Of a stretch of DNA of 64,000 nucleotides, positions 39,301 to 64,000 are shown one piece after another. The position numbers and the translations under genes were made by a program. Source of the stretch: Nocardia inohanensis NBRC 100128. Its GTDB lineage: Bacteria; Actinomycetota; Actinomycetes; Mycobacteriales; Mycobacteriaceae. Numbering within the stretch: position 1 is the stretch's first letter; the number at the start of each line of letters is the position of its first letter. The notes under the pieces are model-generated. The model was not told the DNA's origin. It saw only the letters and a list, made by a program, of their open reading frames with translations, and searched no databases. The stretch spans positions 1 through 64,000 of the forward strand of contig NZ_BDBK01000005.1 in assembly GCF_001612945.1 (NCBI RefSeq), in the 5' to 3' direction.

Positions 39301-41564
39301 GCGGCGATGTGGTGCGCGACGACCGCGATGACATGATCGTCCGTTCCCACCTCGGCCAGTTCGACGCGCAGCGGCACCTCCGTCGAGACGTCGAATCCGG
39401 TGAGCGCCAAACCGGTCAGCCACTCCGGAATTCGATCCGGGTCGATGTGCTGCGGGATGAGCCGCAGTGCCATCTGCTCGACCGGGAGCACCATCTGGTA
39501 GCCGGTTCCGTCCACCGCCGGATATACGGTGCGCAGTGATTCGTGTCGTTCGATGAGATCCCGGAAAGCCGCTTGCAATGCGGGGATATCCAGGGGCCCG
39601 GTCAGACGGATGGCGAACGGAATATTGTTGGCCGCCGAGTCGGGGTCGAACTGGTTGAGGAACCACATGCGCTGCTGCGCCAGCGACAGCGGAATGCGAT
39701 CGGGCCGAGGCTGTGGGGTCAGCGGAGGTTGCCCGCCCGCACCGACCAGCGGCTCCAATTCCGCCGCCAGTTCGGCGACGGTCGGAGCGGTGAAGATCAG
39801 GCGGCCGGGAATGCGTGCCGAGATCGCCGCACCCAGCCGCGCCGCGACGCGGGTGGCGATCAACGAATTGCCGCCCAGGTCGAAGAGGCTGTCGTCGGCT
39901 CCGACCGGATCGGAAAGCCCGAGCACCTCACCGAAGACTTCGGCGACGAGTTTCTCGAGTGAGCCCGAGGGCGCGCGGAACTCGCGGCTGCGCAGCTCGG
40001 GCTTCGGCAGCGCACGCCGGTCCAGCTTCCCCGCGGGCGTGAGCGGCACCTCGGCGAGCACGGTGATGGCGGTGGGCACCATATGCGCGGGCAGACTTCG
40101 CGCCGCGTACGCGGCCAGTTCGTCCACATCGACCGGCACACCGTCGGCCGCATGCACGTAGGACGCCAGAATCGTTGCGCCGCTGTCGAGCTCGTGCCCG
40201 ACCGTGACCGCGAAGTCGATGTCGTCGTGTGCGGCCAGGACCGCGTCGATCTCACCGAGTTCGATCCGGAACCCGCGGATCTTCACCTGGAAGTCGTTGC
40301 GCCCCTGGTAGACCAGCTCCCCGGTGGCGGTGCGCCGGACCAGGTCGCCGGTGCGGTACATACGAGATCCACTGGGATCGAACGGGTTGGCCACGAAACG
40401 GTCGGCGGTGAGCCCGGGGCGGTTGGCGTACCCCCGGGCCAGCAATGCGCCCGACACGTACAGCTCACCGACAACGCCGTCCACGACGGGCACCAGGCGC
40501 GCGTCGAGGATGTATTCGGTCACACCGCGAATGGGACCGCCGAGGCTGACGAAGGAGTCCGGCTCCAGCGGCGCGCTGATATTGGTGGCGACGGTGGCCT
40601 CGGTCGGACCGTACGCGTTGTAGAACTCGCGCCGGGACCCGTCGGGCAGGGGCACCGTCCAGCGGCGTACCAGATCGGGCGGGCACGAGTCACCGCCGAC
40701 GATCACGACACCCAACTGATCCAATCCGGTGGGATCCACCGAGGCCAGCGCCGCCGGGGTGACGAAGGCGTGCGTCACCTGTTCGCGCTTCAGCAGCGCC
40801 GCCAACTCCTGCCCACCGAGCACATCCGTGGAGGCCACCACCATTGTCGAAGCGGCGCCGAGCGCGAGCAGCAGTTCCAGCACCGACGCGTCGAACGACG
40901 GGGAGGCGAAATGCAGAGTGCGGGAGGTACTGGTCGGCCGGTAGCGCTCGCGCTGCTCGTCGCAGAAGCCGGACAAGCCGGCCTGGGTGACCACCACGCC
41001 CTTGGGTTTACCGGTCGAGCCCGAGGTGTAGATGACGTACGCGGGATGCTCGGCCCGCAGCGGCCGCACCCGGTCCACGGAAGTGACGGCCTCCGCCGGG
41101 TATTCCGCCAACTCCTGGACGAAATCGTCGGCGTCGATCGCCAGCCATTCGACATCATCGGGCAGCACCGCGCGCACCGGCTCGACGGTGAGTCCGAGCA
41201 CTGCCCGCGAATCGGTGACCATGTGCGTGACGCGATCGGCTGGATAGTTCGGATCCACCGGCACATAACCTGCGCCGGTCTTGGCGACACCCCATACGGC
41301 CACCACGGATTCCGGCGACCGCGGAATGCCCACGGCCACTACATCCTCGGGCCCGATGCCGCGATCGATGAGCAGCCGGGCCAGCCGGGTGGAGCGCTCG
41401 TCCAGTTCCGCGTAGGTCAGCGTGCCCAGCGTCGCAGCCGCATCGGCGTAGACGATGGCGGTGCCGCTCGGATTGGCCTCCACGGCCGAGGCCATCAGCT
41501 GGGGCAGCGTGGTGACGCGGGGGCGACGGGTGCGGGTGGGCCGCTGGCGAACCGGGCGGGTCAT
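27333..41564 (-). CDS. NRPS-C: four-module nonribosomal peptide synthetase with terminal thioesterase and a degenerate epimerization-like domain
   Basis: The product is about 4743 residues from the ATG at 41564, which has GGGAG upstream; the frame is open to 41666. Domain order is A-T, C-A-T, C-A-T, C-A-T-TE, acidic linker, E-like. Carrier-protein serines (GGNSL) lie near residues 565, 1626, 2760 and 3820. The three C domains keep HHIAADG or HHISADG. All four A domains keep TSGSTG and the final lysine motif. By hand alignment to PheA the specificity codes are DALFIGAVA, DVWDFILVS, DLWHLILVS and DGMFAGVIV; I do not assign substrates. The thioesterase nucleophile is in GYSLGG near residue 3955. 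The protein starts with an A domain, so it either initiates a peptide or takes one from another enzyme's C domain. Confidence 0.9.
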   Translation of the reverse strand: MTRPVRQRPTRTRRPRVTTLPQLMASAVEANPSGTAIVYADAAATLGTLTYAELDERSTRLARLLIDRGIGPEDVVAVGIPRSPESVVAVWGVAKTGAGYVPVDPNYPADRVTHMVTDSRAVLGLTVEPVRAVLPDDVEWLAIDADDFVQELAEYPAEAVTSVDRVRPLRAEHPAYVIYTSGSTGKPKGVVVTQAGLSGFCDEQRERYRPTSTSRTLHFASPSFDASVLELLLALGAASTMVVASTDVLGGQELAALLKREQVTHAFVTPAALASVDPTGLDQLGVVIVGGDSCPPDLVRRWTVPLPDGSRREFYNAYGPTEATVATNISAPLEPDSFVSLGGPIRGVTEYILDARLVPVVDGVVGELYVSGALLARGYANRPGLTADRFVANPFDPSGSRMYRTGDLVRRTATGELVYQGRNDFQVKIRGFRIELGEIDAVLAAHDDIDFAVTVGHELDSGATILASYVHAADGVPVDVDELAAYAARSLPAHMVPTAITVLAEVPLTPAGKLDRRALPKPELRSREFRAPSGSLEKLVAEVFGEVLGLSDPVGADDSLFDLGGNSLIATRVAARLGAAISARIPGRLIFTAPTVAELAAELEPLVGAGGQPPLTPQPRPDRIPLSLAQQRMWFLNQFDPDSAANNIPFAIRLTGPLDIPALQAAFRDLIERHESLRTVYPAVDGTGYQMVLPVEQMALRLIPQHIDPDRIPEWLTGLALTGFDVSTEVPLRVELAEVGTDDHVIAVVAHHIAADGGSVGPFMRDLLTAFFARRDGGAPAWTPLTVQYADYTLWQRALLGDERDPDSAAAGQIGYWRETLAGIPDRLDLPADRPRPSVAGGAGAVHRFEIDAALHARLDELAQRSGASPFMVMHSALAILLARLSGSDDIVIGTPVAGRGERELDDLIGMFVNTLVLRTRIDPADTFANLLETAKETDLAAFSHAELPFERLVEVLDPVRSQAHHPLFQVALFFHNIETPRMELPGLVAESVELDGAVAKFDLQLSVIPQERDGVAAGMTAMFTYATELFDAATVAGFADRLLRLLTGIAEAPETRLGDFDLLAAGERERILLEWNDTRYPVAPELLLDGYHRAVAEHPDAVALHYEGTELTYREFDQRVNKLARLLIAYGVGPESLVGLSLRRSPELVIGMYAVLAAGGAYVPLDPDHPAERIAHILDTAQPVCVLTTIADAVPVPDDTGVVFLDVLDNSVFNGAPLAAHELLGKVRPEHPAYVIFTSGSTGRPKGVAVSHGAIHNQTAWMLAEYPMGPGDVYLQKTATTFDVSLWGYFMPLRTGAKLVVATHDGHRDPQYVAEAIARHRVTVTDFVPSMLTVFAAHTTPEGLGSLRDVFVIGEALPPETVAAFAAVSDAKVHNLYGPTEAAVSVTYWQARGDERPTVPIGLPQWNTRVYVLDARLRPVPPNVAGELYLAGDQLARGYVRRPDLTSDRFVANPFGDGERMYRTGDLVVWRAAADDRPQRLDYIGRTDFQVKFRGQRIELGEIETALLAQPSVSAAVALVMGSELGDQLVAYAVPKPGYAIEQVELLAALADHLPAYMIPATIVALDEFPLNTSGKLDRKALPAPTFRGREFRAPATPVEEIVAGVFADVLGVERVGADDDFFELGGNSLVATQVVARLGAAVGGRVPVRALFETPTVTALATAIESQTRRGRTHELGSIARPEQLPLSLAQQRMWFLNRFEDQGDGTIGAGSAAYNLPFALRLTGSLDVAALTTALDDVVARHEVLRTVYPETPAGPVQVVLPAGADTEAARLEKVRVTEAEIASTVYELAVTPFDVTREVPIRVRLLEIADRAADSTPEYVLAVVAHHIAADGSSMAPLARDIMTAYAARAAGAEPGWAPLAVQYADYALWQRAVLGDEADAESIAAQQISYWRQELDGLPDLLELPTDRPRPAVASLAGSRLNVVIDADTHAGLVRLAREHNATLFMVVHTAFALLLSRLSGTSDIAIGTPVAGRGERELDDLIGMFVNTVVFHTRVDGNASFTELLARQRETDLQAFSHADIPFERLVEVLSPPRSTAHHPLFQVGLSFQNMAQQTLELPGLTIAGLSAEVEVSQFDLHLIVSDTYDETGAPAGIGGFITYATDLFDPETVTGLLERLSRLLAAVVADSSVRAGDIELLAADERAELLDARNATAHPVDSAATLASLLDASVAQSPEAVALVGPDGEILTYAELAQRVNPLARHLISLGVGPESRVALAMRRSTDLVIAMYAVSVAGGAYVPVDPDQPADRTGYILETAAPLCVLTTTGDGFELASSRDSDGLAAGIVPSETALPAGASGRKPAAPTQIGAAGTTGAGAGMTGAGVDAGVSGIAVLRIDELDLSGRSAAPLTDAERVSPLRADNTAYVIFTSGSTGRPKGVALPHAAVSNQLQWKTAEFGLGADDAVLLKTAATFDLSVWEFWSAAVSGGRLVIASADGHRDPAYLNALMAREGVTTLHAVPSMLAALMTESDGPLPDSLRRVLAIGEALPASVAQRFRAANPGATLYNLYGPTEAAVSITTHTVTDADQLNVSIGAPEWNSRVYVLDGRLRPVPVGVSGELYLAGAQLARGYFGRPDLTADRFVANPFGDGERMYRTGDLVAWNADGELDYRGRTDFQVKIRGFRIELGEIEAALLALPEIANVAVLAKSDARTGDRLVAYLVPAGAEIDVARVKSALTAALPSYMVPSAFVVLEALPLNVNGKLDRKALPEPEFETTAFRAPSTPIEEIVANVFAEVLGAERVGADDDFFALGGNSLVATQVAARLGAALDTRVPVRLLFEASTVAALAVKVEQRAGSGRKALVAGPRPEVLPLSLAQQRMWFLNQFDVDSAAYNIPVAVRLTGDLNVAALQQAVADTIGRHESLRTIYPQVDGAARQVVQPVAAAVPDLTPVLVTAGSLPQRIAGILSAGFDVTREIPLRAELFRVEGAEHEHVLVFVAHHISADGWSMGPLTRDVMLAYAARVHGEAPAWSPLPIQYADYTLWQREVLGAEDDPNSLISAQTDFWRSTLAGIPDELNLPSDRPRPPVASMRGGTVAFEIGAELQRALQRLARERNATQFMVMHTALAIFLARLSGTDDIAIGTPIAGRGEAELDDVIGMFVNTLVLRTGVSGQQSFQELLASVKDADLQAFAHADVPFERLVELLNPERSTSRNPLFQVALSFENLPDAGFELPGLRVGAVDFDNATAKFDLLLTIAGSADAGATAVFTYARDLFDEATVEVFAQRFLRLLEDIAARPGQPVGELALLSEAEHADLIDRNGGPAVPPRTLPELMREAVLANPSGPAVVHRGRSFDYSDLDAASSKLARALIAAGAGPEVPVAVAIRRSIESVLTTWAVFKTGAIFVPIDPDYPADRIAHMVTDSGVRLGLSLSTDIPALREISGGTEWIALDERRFVLDVDRHPDTPIEDAERLRPLRPQHGAYVVYTSGSTGVPKGVVVTHAGLANFNAAQIARYGLDSSTRALHFATPSFDGSMMEHLFAIAAGGSLVVVPPGVYGGEELAEVIKREQVTHAFITTAALSTLDPTGLDSLRMLAAGGEAVPAELIDKWALPLAGGGIRAFHNVYGPTETTIVTTMSAPLLPGDPLTIGGPIRGVQALVLDDRLRPVPVGVAGELYLAGIQLARGYHARPGLNAERFVAHPFAAGDRMYRTGDVVRWTPERTIEYIGRSDFQVKVRGFRIELGEIDTALASHESVDFAVTVGHRTEAGATILASYVLPVAGRRIDTAALTEHVAARLPEYMVPTAITVLDAIPLTPVGKLDRRALPEPVLTRREFQAPRTELEQTVADAVAEVLGLEQVGIHDSFFALGGNSLLATRVVSSLRRLTGANVVVAWFFTDPTVAGLSARIAAGESLDSDADAGLQPILPIRATGDQPPLFCAPPLSGLAWPFAGLAEHLPADQPIYGLQSRALTDDDYDPAGFGDLVAQYLEAIRSVQPHGPYRVIGYSLGGMIAHSIATELRAAGEEVELLGILDAFPEIDVDYFRKAVRDEFMQLGVPADAFPADLRDMGDDALAALTAALPPELAALTFERVRRVYRGAMRTVELAAAYQPARFDGRVELFRASIHNEGERVGSPAEWEPFSAGVDDYVLPLRHPQMTSAEAFAEIGPRLAHLLAGGGSDAAEPAVPGSGATTYIAAENRVVNADSDEIGTAAAGTGGPDVPARAAGRASMAETGSDGGGDWAITQVLPVIKPEDLAAGLKPHEPDDADEHMSEVRESEVGASVEVAAESADEAESAPDHFSLGDSSLDDPHTGESVESAADEQDSVEQDAPEPVAARPATPVPNMGPRLTAVGQVSPLPAGAVGLLEIEPSGLWVRAITLDIAADVSGSRVRRSVATLLDRHPALWGRLRRTGDSVVLDIPAQPAPAAAAVWQIDPNVEAVGNPIEAVIQAAAAELDPEKGYHVRFVLLENLPEDPAVEPDLRPAAVLVVVANGLVVDDASWRTIIEDLTASWSGGHATPPSADAHPLGIARALAEQASAPDTVGELGWWRTALASATAGISPDEISANGRPTGRGRVSVSITGEGAAAVDAVARRHHAEIDDVLLTALAVALLDRDSETARKATGSVVRLIADGRLAGDAAGRRTVGAFSTAYPFPLRLDGIDLDDVRRGGTDAGQAIEQVRDAVRAVPAHGVGFGLLRHLNPATVADIAALPVGRIGFRYRDLRPARVYPEPVADDLYLDLTVDTSQDGLIARFDFAGAVLELDDVKKLVEGWVQALGGLAEHGRATNP
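27336..28670 (-). other. Degenerate epimerization/condensation-like domain after the thioesterase of NRPS-C
   Basis: The last ~440 residues of NRPS-C follow the thioesterase and resemble an epimerization domain. [15 protein letters not shown] parallels the E-domain HHLVVDGVSW motif, [13 protein letters not shown] parallels the RTVGWFTSxYP motif, and [17 protein letters not shown] parallels the VRxxPxxGxGYGxLRYL motif. IGFRYRD occupies the place of the FNYLG-type motif. The catalytic HH is replaced by NG and the following glycine by aspartate, so epimerization is not expected. A position after a thioesterase is abnormal. Confidence 0.7.
29190..30000 (-). other. Thioesterase domain of NRPS-C
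   Basis: An alpha/beta-hydrolase type-I thioesterase of about 265 residues follows carrier protein 4. It reads [16 protein letters not shown], the nucleophile turn [10 protein letters not shown], the acid segment [10 protein letters not shown] and a C-terminal histidine in LPLRHPQM. It should release the finished peptide by hydrolysis or cyclisation. It is followed by a ~180-residue acidic, low-complexity linker (28680-29190), which is unusual for a domain that normally ends a synthetase. Confidence 0.8.
34540..34740 (-). repeat. Low-complexity insert in the module-3 A domain of NRPS-C
   Basis: About 60 extra residues, rich in Gly, Ala and Thr, follow the segment GDGFELA in the third A domain of NRPS-C, before RIDELDLSG. 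The DNA contains the short hairpin CCGGC-TTTC-GCCGG around 34640. The insert sits at the same point as the palindromic doublet in module 3 of NRPS-B, so it may be a decayed version of the same insertion; this is inference. Confidence 0.45.
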
Positions 41565-41866
41565 GCCGGCGCTCCCGCGTACATCGTGCTCCACTGTTCC
41601 CCGGCCACCCGAACCATGAACCGCTGCCTCATCCCTTGCCGTCGTACCCTGCGCGCGCTGAAGCACACATCCTGATCCATCGAATCGGCTTGCGCCAACC
41701 GTTACCTGATTACAAGGAACGGTCTCGGTGAATACGGTAGCTCGCCCGCCTCTCCGAGACTTCAGCGCGCGGCTCGGGTGCCGTTCACCGTCTTGTATGC
41801 GGGGCGGCGGTCAGGTGGGGGAACTATTTCGGGCGTGCCCGGTGAGTTACCCCGGTCGGCACGAGA
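41565..41866 (-). promoter_or_regulatory. Gap between NRPS-B and NRPS-C with an imperfect hairpin
   Basis: About 300 bp separate the end of NRPS-B from the preferred start of NRPS-C. No gene is seen. The stretch at 41699-41722 forms a CCGTT/AACGG stem with an inner CCT/AGG pair and a GATTACA loop. GTCTCGG near 41722 and CCGAGAC near 41756 could form a larger stem. These may be leader or attenuation structures, or a weak terminator plus promoter; the sequence does not decide. Confidence 0.3.
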
Positions 41867-60961
<19,095 letters not shown>

Positions 60962-61295
60962 GAACTCTCCCCCAAGTCCTTCGCCGCTCGCGCGGACATA
61001 TCGCACCGCGCATCATTGTTCGGCAATCATCCGGGCGCCGACAAATGACCATTCATGTCACGGGTGTGACTTATTGCGCCGAAACCCGGCAAATGCGAAA
61101 AGAATTCCACGCGGCCGCCGACGAGGACCGGGTATCACCAGCCGCGATGGGAGAGAACCCGCACCGAGCCCTCGCTACGCCATCTATCAGCGAAAACAGT
61201 CGAAGTGACGCACGGCACAACGGACTTCGCGCGGTATGGACACGGTTCCAATTCGGCGGAATAGGCAACTGTTCAGGTCGCTATTTGCGTCGTCG

Positions 61296-61327
61296 TATAG
61301 GCCCCTATATCGGTCACGGTATCGGTC
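61296..61327. promoter_or_regulatory. Palindrome and direct repeat upstream of NRPS-B
   Basis: TATAGG-CC-CCTATA (61296-61309) is a perfect 6-bp inverted repeat. It is joined to a direct repeat, ATCGGTC at 61309-61315 and 61321-61327. The elements lie about 340 bp upstream of NRPS-B in a region poorer in GC than the genes around it. They are candidate operator sites for the synthetase; no regulator can be named. The rest of 60962-61407 shows no gene that I can support. Confidence 0.35.
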
Positions 61328-61407
61328 GAGCCGCAACCGCGACCGGTCCGGAAAGTCGCCATTTCTCCGAGAGAGATAGCCCGAATTATGTTGCCCTAAA
61401 CAAATAT

Positions 61408-61444
61408 GGTTCTGCGCGACCACCAATGGTGATCGCACAGAACC
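61408..61444 (-). terminator. Long hairpin terminator after NRPS-A
   Basis: On the minus strand, about 18 bases starting GGTTCTGTGCGA fold back on the segment ending GTCGCGCAGAACC with only two wobble pairs. The hairpin is followed by ATATTTGTTTAGG, an A/T-rich tail. It lies 47 bp downstream of the NRPS-A stop. NRPS-B therefore probably has its own promoter in 60962-61407, unless read-through occurs. Confidence 0.7.
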
Positions 61445-61490
61445 ACGTTCGTCGGCGGATACCCGCCCGCCGCTCGGTCCGGCGTACGTA

Positions 61491-64000
61491 TCAGAGGGAA
61501 ACGACGGTCCCGACCCACGGCACCCGGGCGGCGGCGGCATCCACCGGACCCTCGTCCACGATGACGGCCTGGAGATCCTCCAGCGGTTCCACGCCCACGC
61601 CGTCCAATCCCGCTGCGTCGGTGAACAAGTGGGTCACCCATTCATCGGCGAGCAGGTCGGCCGGCTCGGTCCCGGATTCGACCGCGGTGACCACGACCGA
61701 GGCCCCGCCCGCGCCCGCCGCGAGCACCTCGACCACGGCGGCGAGCGCGTCCGGGCGACCGAACCGCAGCGTGCGGGACTCGAAGGTCAGCTCGGTCCGG
61801 CTGCCGATCCGGCTCACCACCTCGGCAAGTTCGTCATAGCCGAGCGTCCGCGCACCGTGCACGAACGCGGTGTCCGCGCCCTGGAGCGCGCGGGTCCGGT
61901 TGGCGTAGGTGACCGGACGCGGTGAGGCGGCGGCGATCTCGGCGACCAGCGCCGGGTCGGACAGCACCAGCCAATCGACGCCGTCGGCCGACGCACCCGC
62001 GCCGGCCGTCAGCCCGACCTTGATCAGCAACTCGGCGGGCAGTTCGGTCTCGGTGCTCGCGACCGGCACCAGCGCCGCACCCGACTTGAGCACCGCCCAG
62101 GTGGCCACCACCAGATCGATGCCGCGATCCAGGCGCACCGCGACCCCGGTGCCCGGACCGCAACCGCGCCCGATCAGCACCCGCGCCAAACGCGAAGAGC
62201 GAGCATCGAGTTCGGCGTAGGACAGCGCCTCCTCGCCCCACACCAGCGCGGGGCCGTCCGGATCGTCCTCGACCGCGGCGGTCAGCAACTGCGGCAACTG
62301 GGTGCCGCGGGTGACGGCGGCGGTTTCGACGACCGGTGCGGCCGCCTGCGGACGAGCCTGCGTCCCACCGAATTCGATGGCGCCCACACTCTGGCGCGGA
62401 TCGGCGGCCACCGCGGCCAGCAGCCGCTGCAACCGCTCCCCGAAGGTGCGGACGGTGGCCTCGTCGAAGATGTCCGAGGCATAGGTGATGGCGCCCGCGA
62501 TCTCCCCGATCGGACCGTCCTCCCACTGCCGCGGGTCGATGGTGACCTGGAGATCGAACTTGGCCGCCATCGCGCCGGTATCGAGCGCGGTGATGTTCAG
62601 GCCGGGCAGCTCCAGGCTGGCCTGCTCGTTGTTCTGGAACGAGAGCACCACCTGGAACAGCGAATCCGAGCCCTGTGCCCGATCGGCGGCGACCGCCTCG
62701 ACCACGCGCTCGAACGGGATGTCGGCATTGCCGTAGGCGGCCAGGTCGGCCTCGCGGGCCGCGTCCACCAGATCGCCGAAGGCGGCGGCGGAATCGACGG
62801 CGGTGCGCAGCGCCAAGGTGTTGACGAACATGCCGACCACATCGTCGAGCACCCGCTCGCCACGGCCCGCGATGGGCGTGCCGATGGTGACATCGCGGCT
62901 GCCGGACAGGCGCGAGAGCAGCGCGGCCAGCGCGGCGTGCACGACCATGAACAGCGAGGCATTGTGCTCGCGAGCGATACGCGCCAAGCCCTCGTGCACC
63001 TCGGCCGGCACCGTGAAGGTGGTGGCGCCGCCCTGCATGGTCCGCACCGCGGGCCGGGGGCGGTCCAGCGGCAGATCCAGGGAGCCGGCGGCTCCGTCGA
63101 GCTGATCCCGCCAGAACGCCAATTGCCCCGCGGCGACCGAGTTCTCGTCGTCGTCGGTGCCGATGACCTCGCGCTGCCAGAGCGCGAAGTCGGCGTACTG
63201 CACCGCGAGCGGCGCCCAGGCGGGCGAATCACCCTGGGTGCGAGCCACATACGCGGTGATGAGGTCGCGGGCCAGCGGCGGCAGCGACGCGGCGTCGGCG
63301 GTGATGTGATGCACCACCACGACCAGGTAATGCTCGGTCCCGGCGTCCCCGTCGGTGCAGAGCAGCGCCCGCACCGGCACCTCGGCGGTGACGTCGAAGC
63401 CACCGGCGAGCACCGCGGTCATGCGGTTCAGCGCATCGGCGCGCGGGCCGATCGCCAGACCGCCGGGCAGCGCCTGCTCGACGGGCAGGATCTCCTGGTA
63501 CGCAATGCCATCCGCGTCCACCGGGTACCGGGTGCGCAGCGATTCGTGCCGCTCCAGCACATCCAGCACGGCCTGGCGCAGCGCGGCGATGTCCAGGGTG
63601 CCCGAAAGCCGCAGTGCCAGTGGGATGTTGTAGGCGGGCGACTCGGGATCGATCTGGTTGAGGATCCACATGCGCTGCTGAGCCAGCGACAGCGGCACCC
63701 GCTCGGGGCGTTCGCCGCGCACCAGCGCGGGCCGGTGCTCGGCCGCCCCGGCGACCACCTTGGCGGCCAGCCCGGCCACCGTCGACGCCTCGAACAGGTC
63801 GCGCACCGCGAGATTCGCGCCCAGCGCCTCGTTGATGCGGGCCAGCGCGCGGGTGGCGAGCAGCGAGTTGCCGCCGAGGCTGAAGAAGTCGTCGTCCACG
63901 CCGACCTCGGCCGCGCCGAGCAGCGCCGCGAATTCGGCGGCCACTACCCGTTCGGTCTCGGTGCGCGGTGCGCGGAACTCCGCCGAGCCGCCGAATTCCG
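61491..64000 (-). CDS. NRPS-A, 3' part only: carrier protein, condensation domain and truncated adenylation domain
   Basis: The gene enters at the right window edge, so its start and earlier modules are not seen; about 836 residues are visible. They begin with the A-T linker (EFRAPRTETERV), then a carrier protein with [14 protein letters not shown], and a C domain whose catalytic motif reads HHITADA, with alanine in place of the usual final glycine. A partial A domain follows and the protein ends at GTVVSL. The C domain has no functional A-T partner in cis, so the likely acceptor is the first A-T module of NRPS-B in trans; this is inference. Hairpin termination follows the stop codon. Confidence 0.88.
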   Translation of the reverse strand, partial: EFGGSAEFRAPRTETERVVAAEFAALLGAAEVGVDDDFFSLGGNSLLATRALARINEALGANLAVRDLFEASTVAGLAAKVVAGAAEHRPALVRGERPERVPLSLAQQRMWILNQIDPESPAYNIPLALRLSGTLDIAALRQAVLDVLERHESLRTRYPVDADGIAYQEILPVEQALPGGLAIGPRADALNRMTAVLAGGFDVTAEVPVRALLCTDGDAGTEHYLVVVVHHITADAASLPPLARDLITAYVARTQGDSPAWAPLAVQYADFALWQREVIGTDDDENSVAAGQLAFWRDQLDGAAGSLDLPLDRPRPAVRTMQGGATTFTVPAEVHEGLARIAREHNASLFMVVHAALAALLSRLSGSRDVTIGTPIAGRGERVLDDVVGMFVNTLALRTAVDSAAAFGDLVDAAREADLAAYGNADIPFERVVEAVAADRAQGSDSLFQVVLSFQNNEQASLELPGLNITALDTGAMAAKFDLQVTIDPRQWEDGPIGEIAGAITYASDIFDEATVRTFGERLQRLLAAVAADPRQSVGAIEFGGTQARPQAAAPVVETAAVTRGTQLPQLLTAAVEDDPDGPALVWGEEALSYAELDARSSRLARVLIGRGCGPGTGVAVRLDRGIDLVVATWAVLKSGAALVPVASTETELPAELLIKVGLTAGAGASADGVDWLVLSDPALVAEIAAASPRPVTYANRTRALQGADTAFVHGARTLGYDELAEVVSRIGSRTELTFESRTLRFGRPDALAAVVEVLAAGAGGASVVVTAVESGTEPADLLADEWVTHLFTDAAGLDGVGVEPLEDLQAVIVDEGPVDAAAARVPWVGTVVSL
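61494..62310 (-). pseudogene. Truncated, catalytically dead adenylation domain at the end of NRPS-A
   Basis: The final ~270 residues begin like every A domain in this locus (LPQLLTAAVEDDPDGPALVWG, LSYAELDARSSRLARVLIGRG). Where the others read [14 protein letters not shown], this one reads TAFVHGARTLGYDEL, so the ATP-binding P-loop is gone. Later parts (SRTLRFGRPDALAAVVEVLAAG, WVTHLFTDAAGL) still align with the A4 region. The protein ends before the YGPTE motif, so the second half is missing. It cannot activate an amino acid. Confidence 0.75.

Noticed and set aside
29334..39539. A plus-strand open frame of about 3400 codons antisense to NRPS-C
   Set aside because: It is the mirror of a real synthetase in very GC-rich DNA. 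The translation is dominated by Arg, Gly, His and Asp without family motifs, and no start signal is seen. Similar antisense frames lie opposite NRPS-B and the ribosomal genes.
61007..61839. Plus-strand open frame running from the gap between NRPS-A and NRPS-B into NRPS-A
   Set aside because: It overlaps the real synthetase on the opposite strand, crosses the terminator hairpin, and shows no domain.

Overview
The window is high-GC actinobacterial DNA, most likely from Nocardia or a close relative in the Mycobacteriales. An antigen-85-type mycolyltransferase (26124-27212) points to a mycolic-acid cell wall. The S10 ribosomal operon ends after rpsQ and is separated from the spc genes, as in mycobacteria. 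No species can be assigned from sequence reading alone.

The left part (1-27 kb) is a mosaic of short operons and single genes. It opens with a 1107-residue fusion of a flavin/NAD(P)-binding monooxygenase-like half and an aspartase/fumarase-superfamily lyase half, resembling CreE plus CreD, the aspartate-to-nitrous-acid pathway. Next come a DUF4232 lipoprotein, a divergent MFS exporter/MarR pair, a VOC protein and a small zinc-ribbon protein. The S10 operon (rpsJ-rplC-rplD-rplW-rplB-rpsS-rplV-rpsC-rplP-rpmC-rpsQ, minus strand, 12955-7692) follows, then a secreted protein, a DUF4442 hotdog protein under a palindromic operator, a lycopene cyclase, an extended SDR, a lipoprotein, a DrrABC-type ABC exporter, an aldehyde-dehydrogenase-fold protein without its catalytic cysteine, a double-TetR regulator divergent from an enoyl-CoA hydratase, an NRAMP transporter and the mycolyltransferase.

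The right part (27.3-64 kb) is a giant nonribosomal peptide synthetase locus on the minus strand, in transcription order NRPS-A (only its last ~836 residues are inside the window), NRPS-B (six modules, ~6364 residues) and NRPS-C (four modules, ~4743 residues). NRPS-B and NRPS-C look paralogous: both start directly with an A-T module, both carry the same hand-read specificity code in module 2, both carry an extra insert in the module-3 A domain, and both end in a thioesterase. After the thioesterase NRPS-C continues into an acidic linker and a degenerate epimerization-like domain. NRPS-B keeps only about the first 60 residues of a related domain. NRPS-A ends in a condensation domain followed by a truncated adenylation domain that has lost its P-loop motif. 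No MbtH-like gene and no conventional internal epimerization domain are visible.

The oddest features are the CreE/CreD-like fusion, the post-thioesterase domains, the dead terminal A domain of NRPS-A, a palindromic REP-like doublet lying in frame inside an NRPS-B adenylation domain, and the catalytically altered aldehyde dehydrogenase. All functional statements are by eye from motifs; no database search was run.
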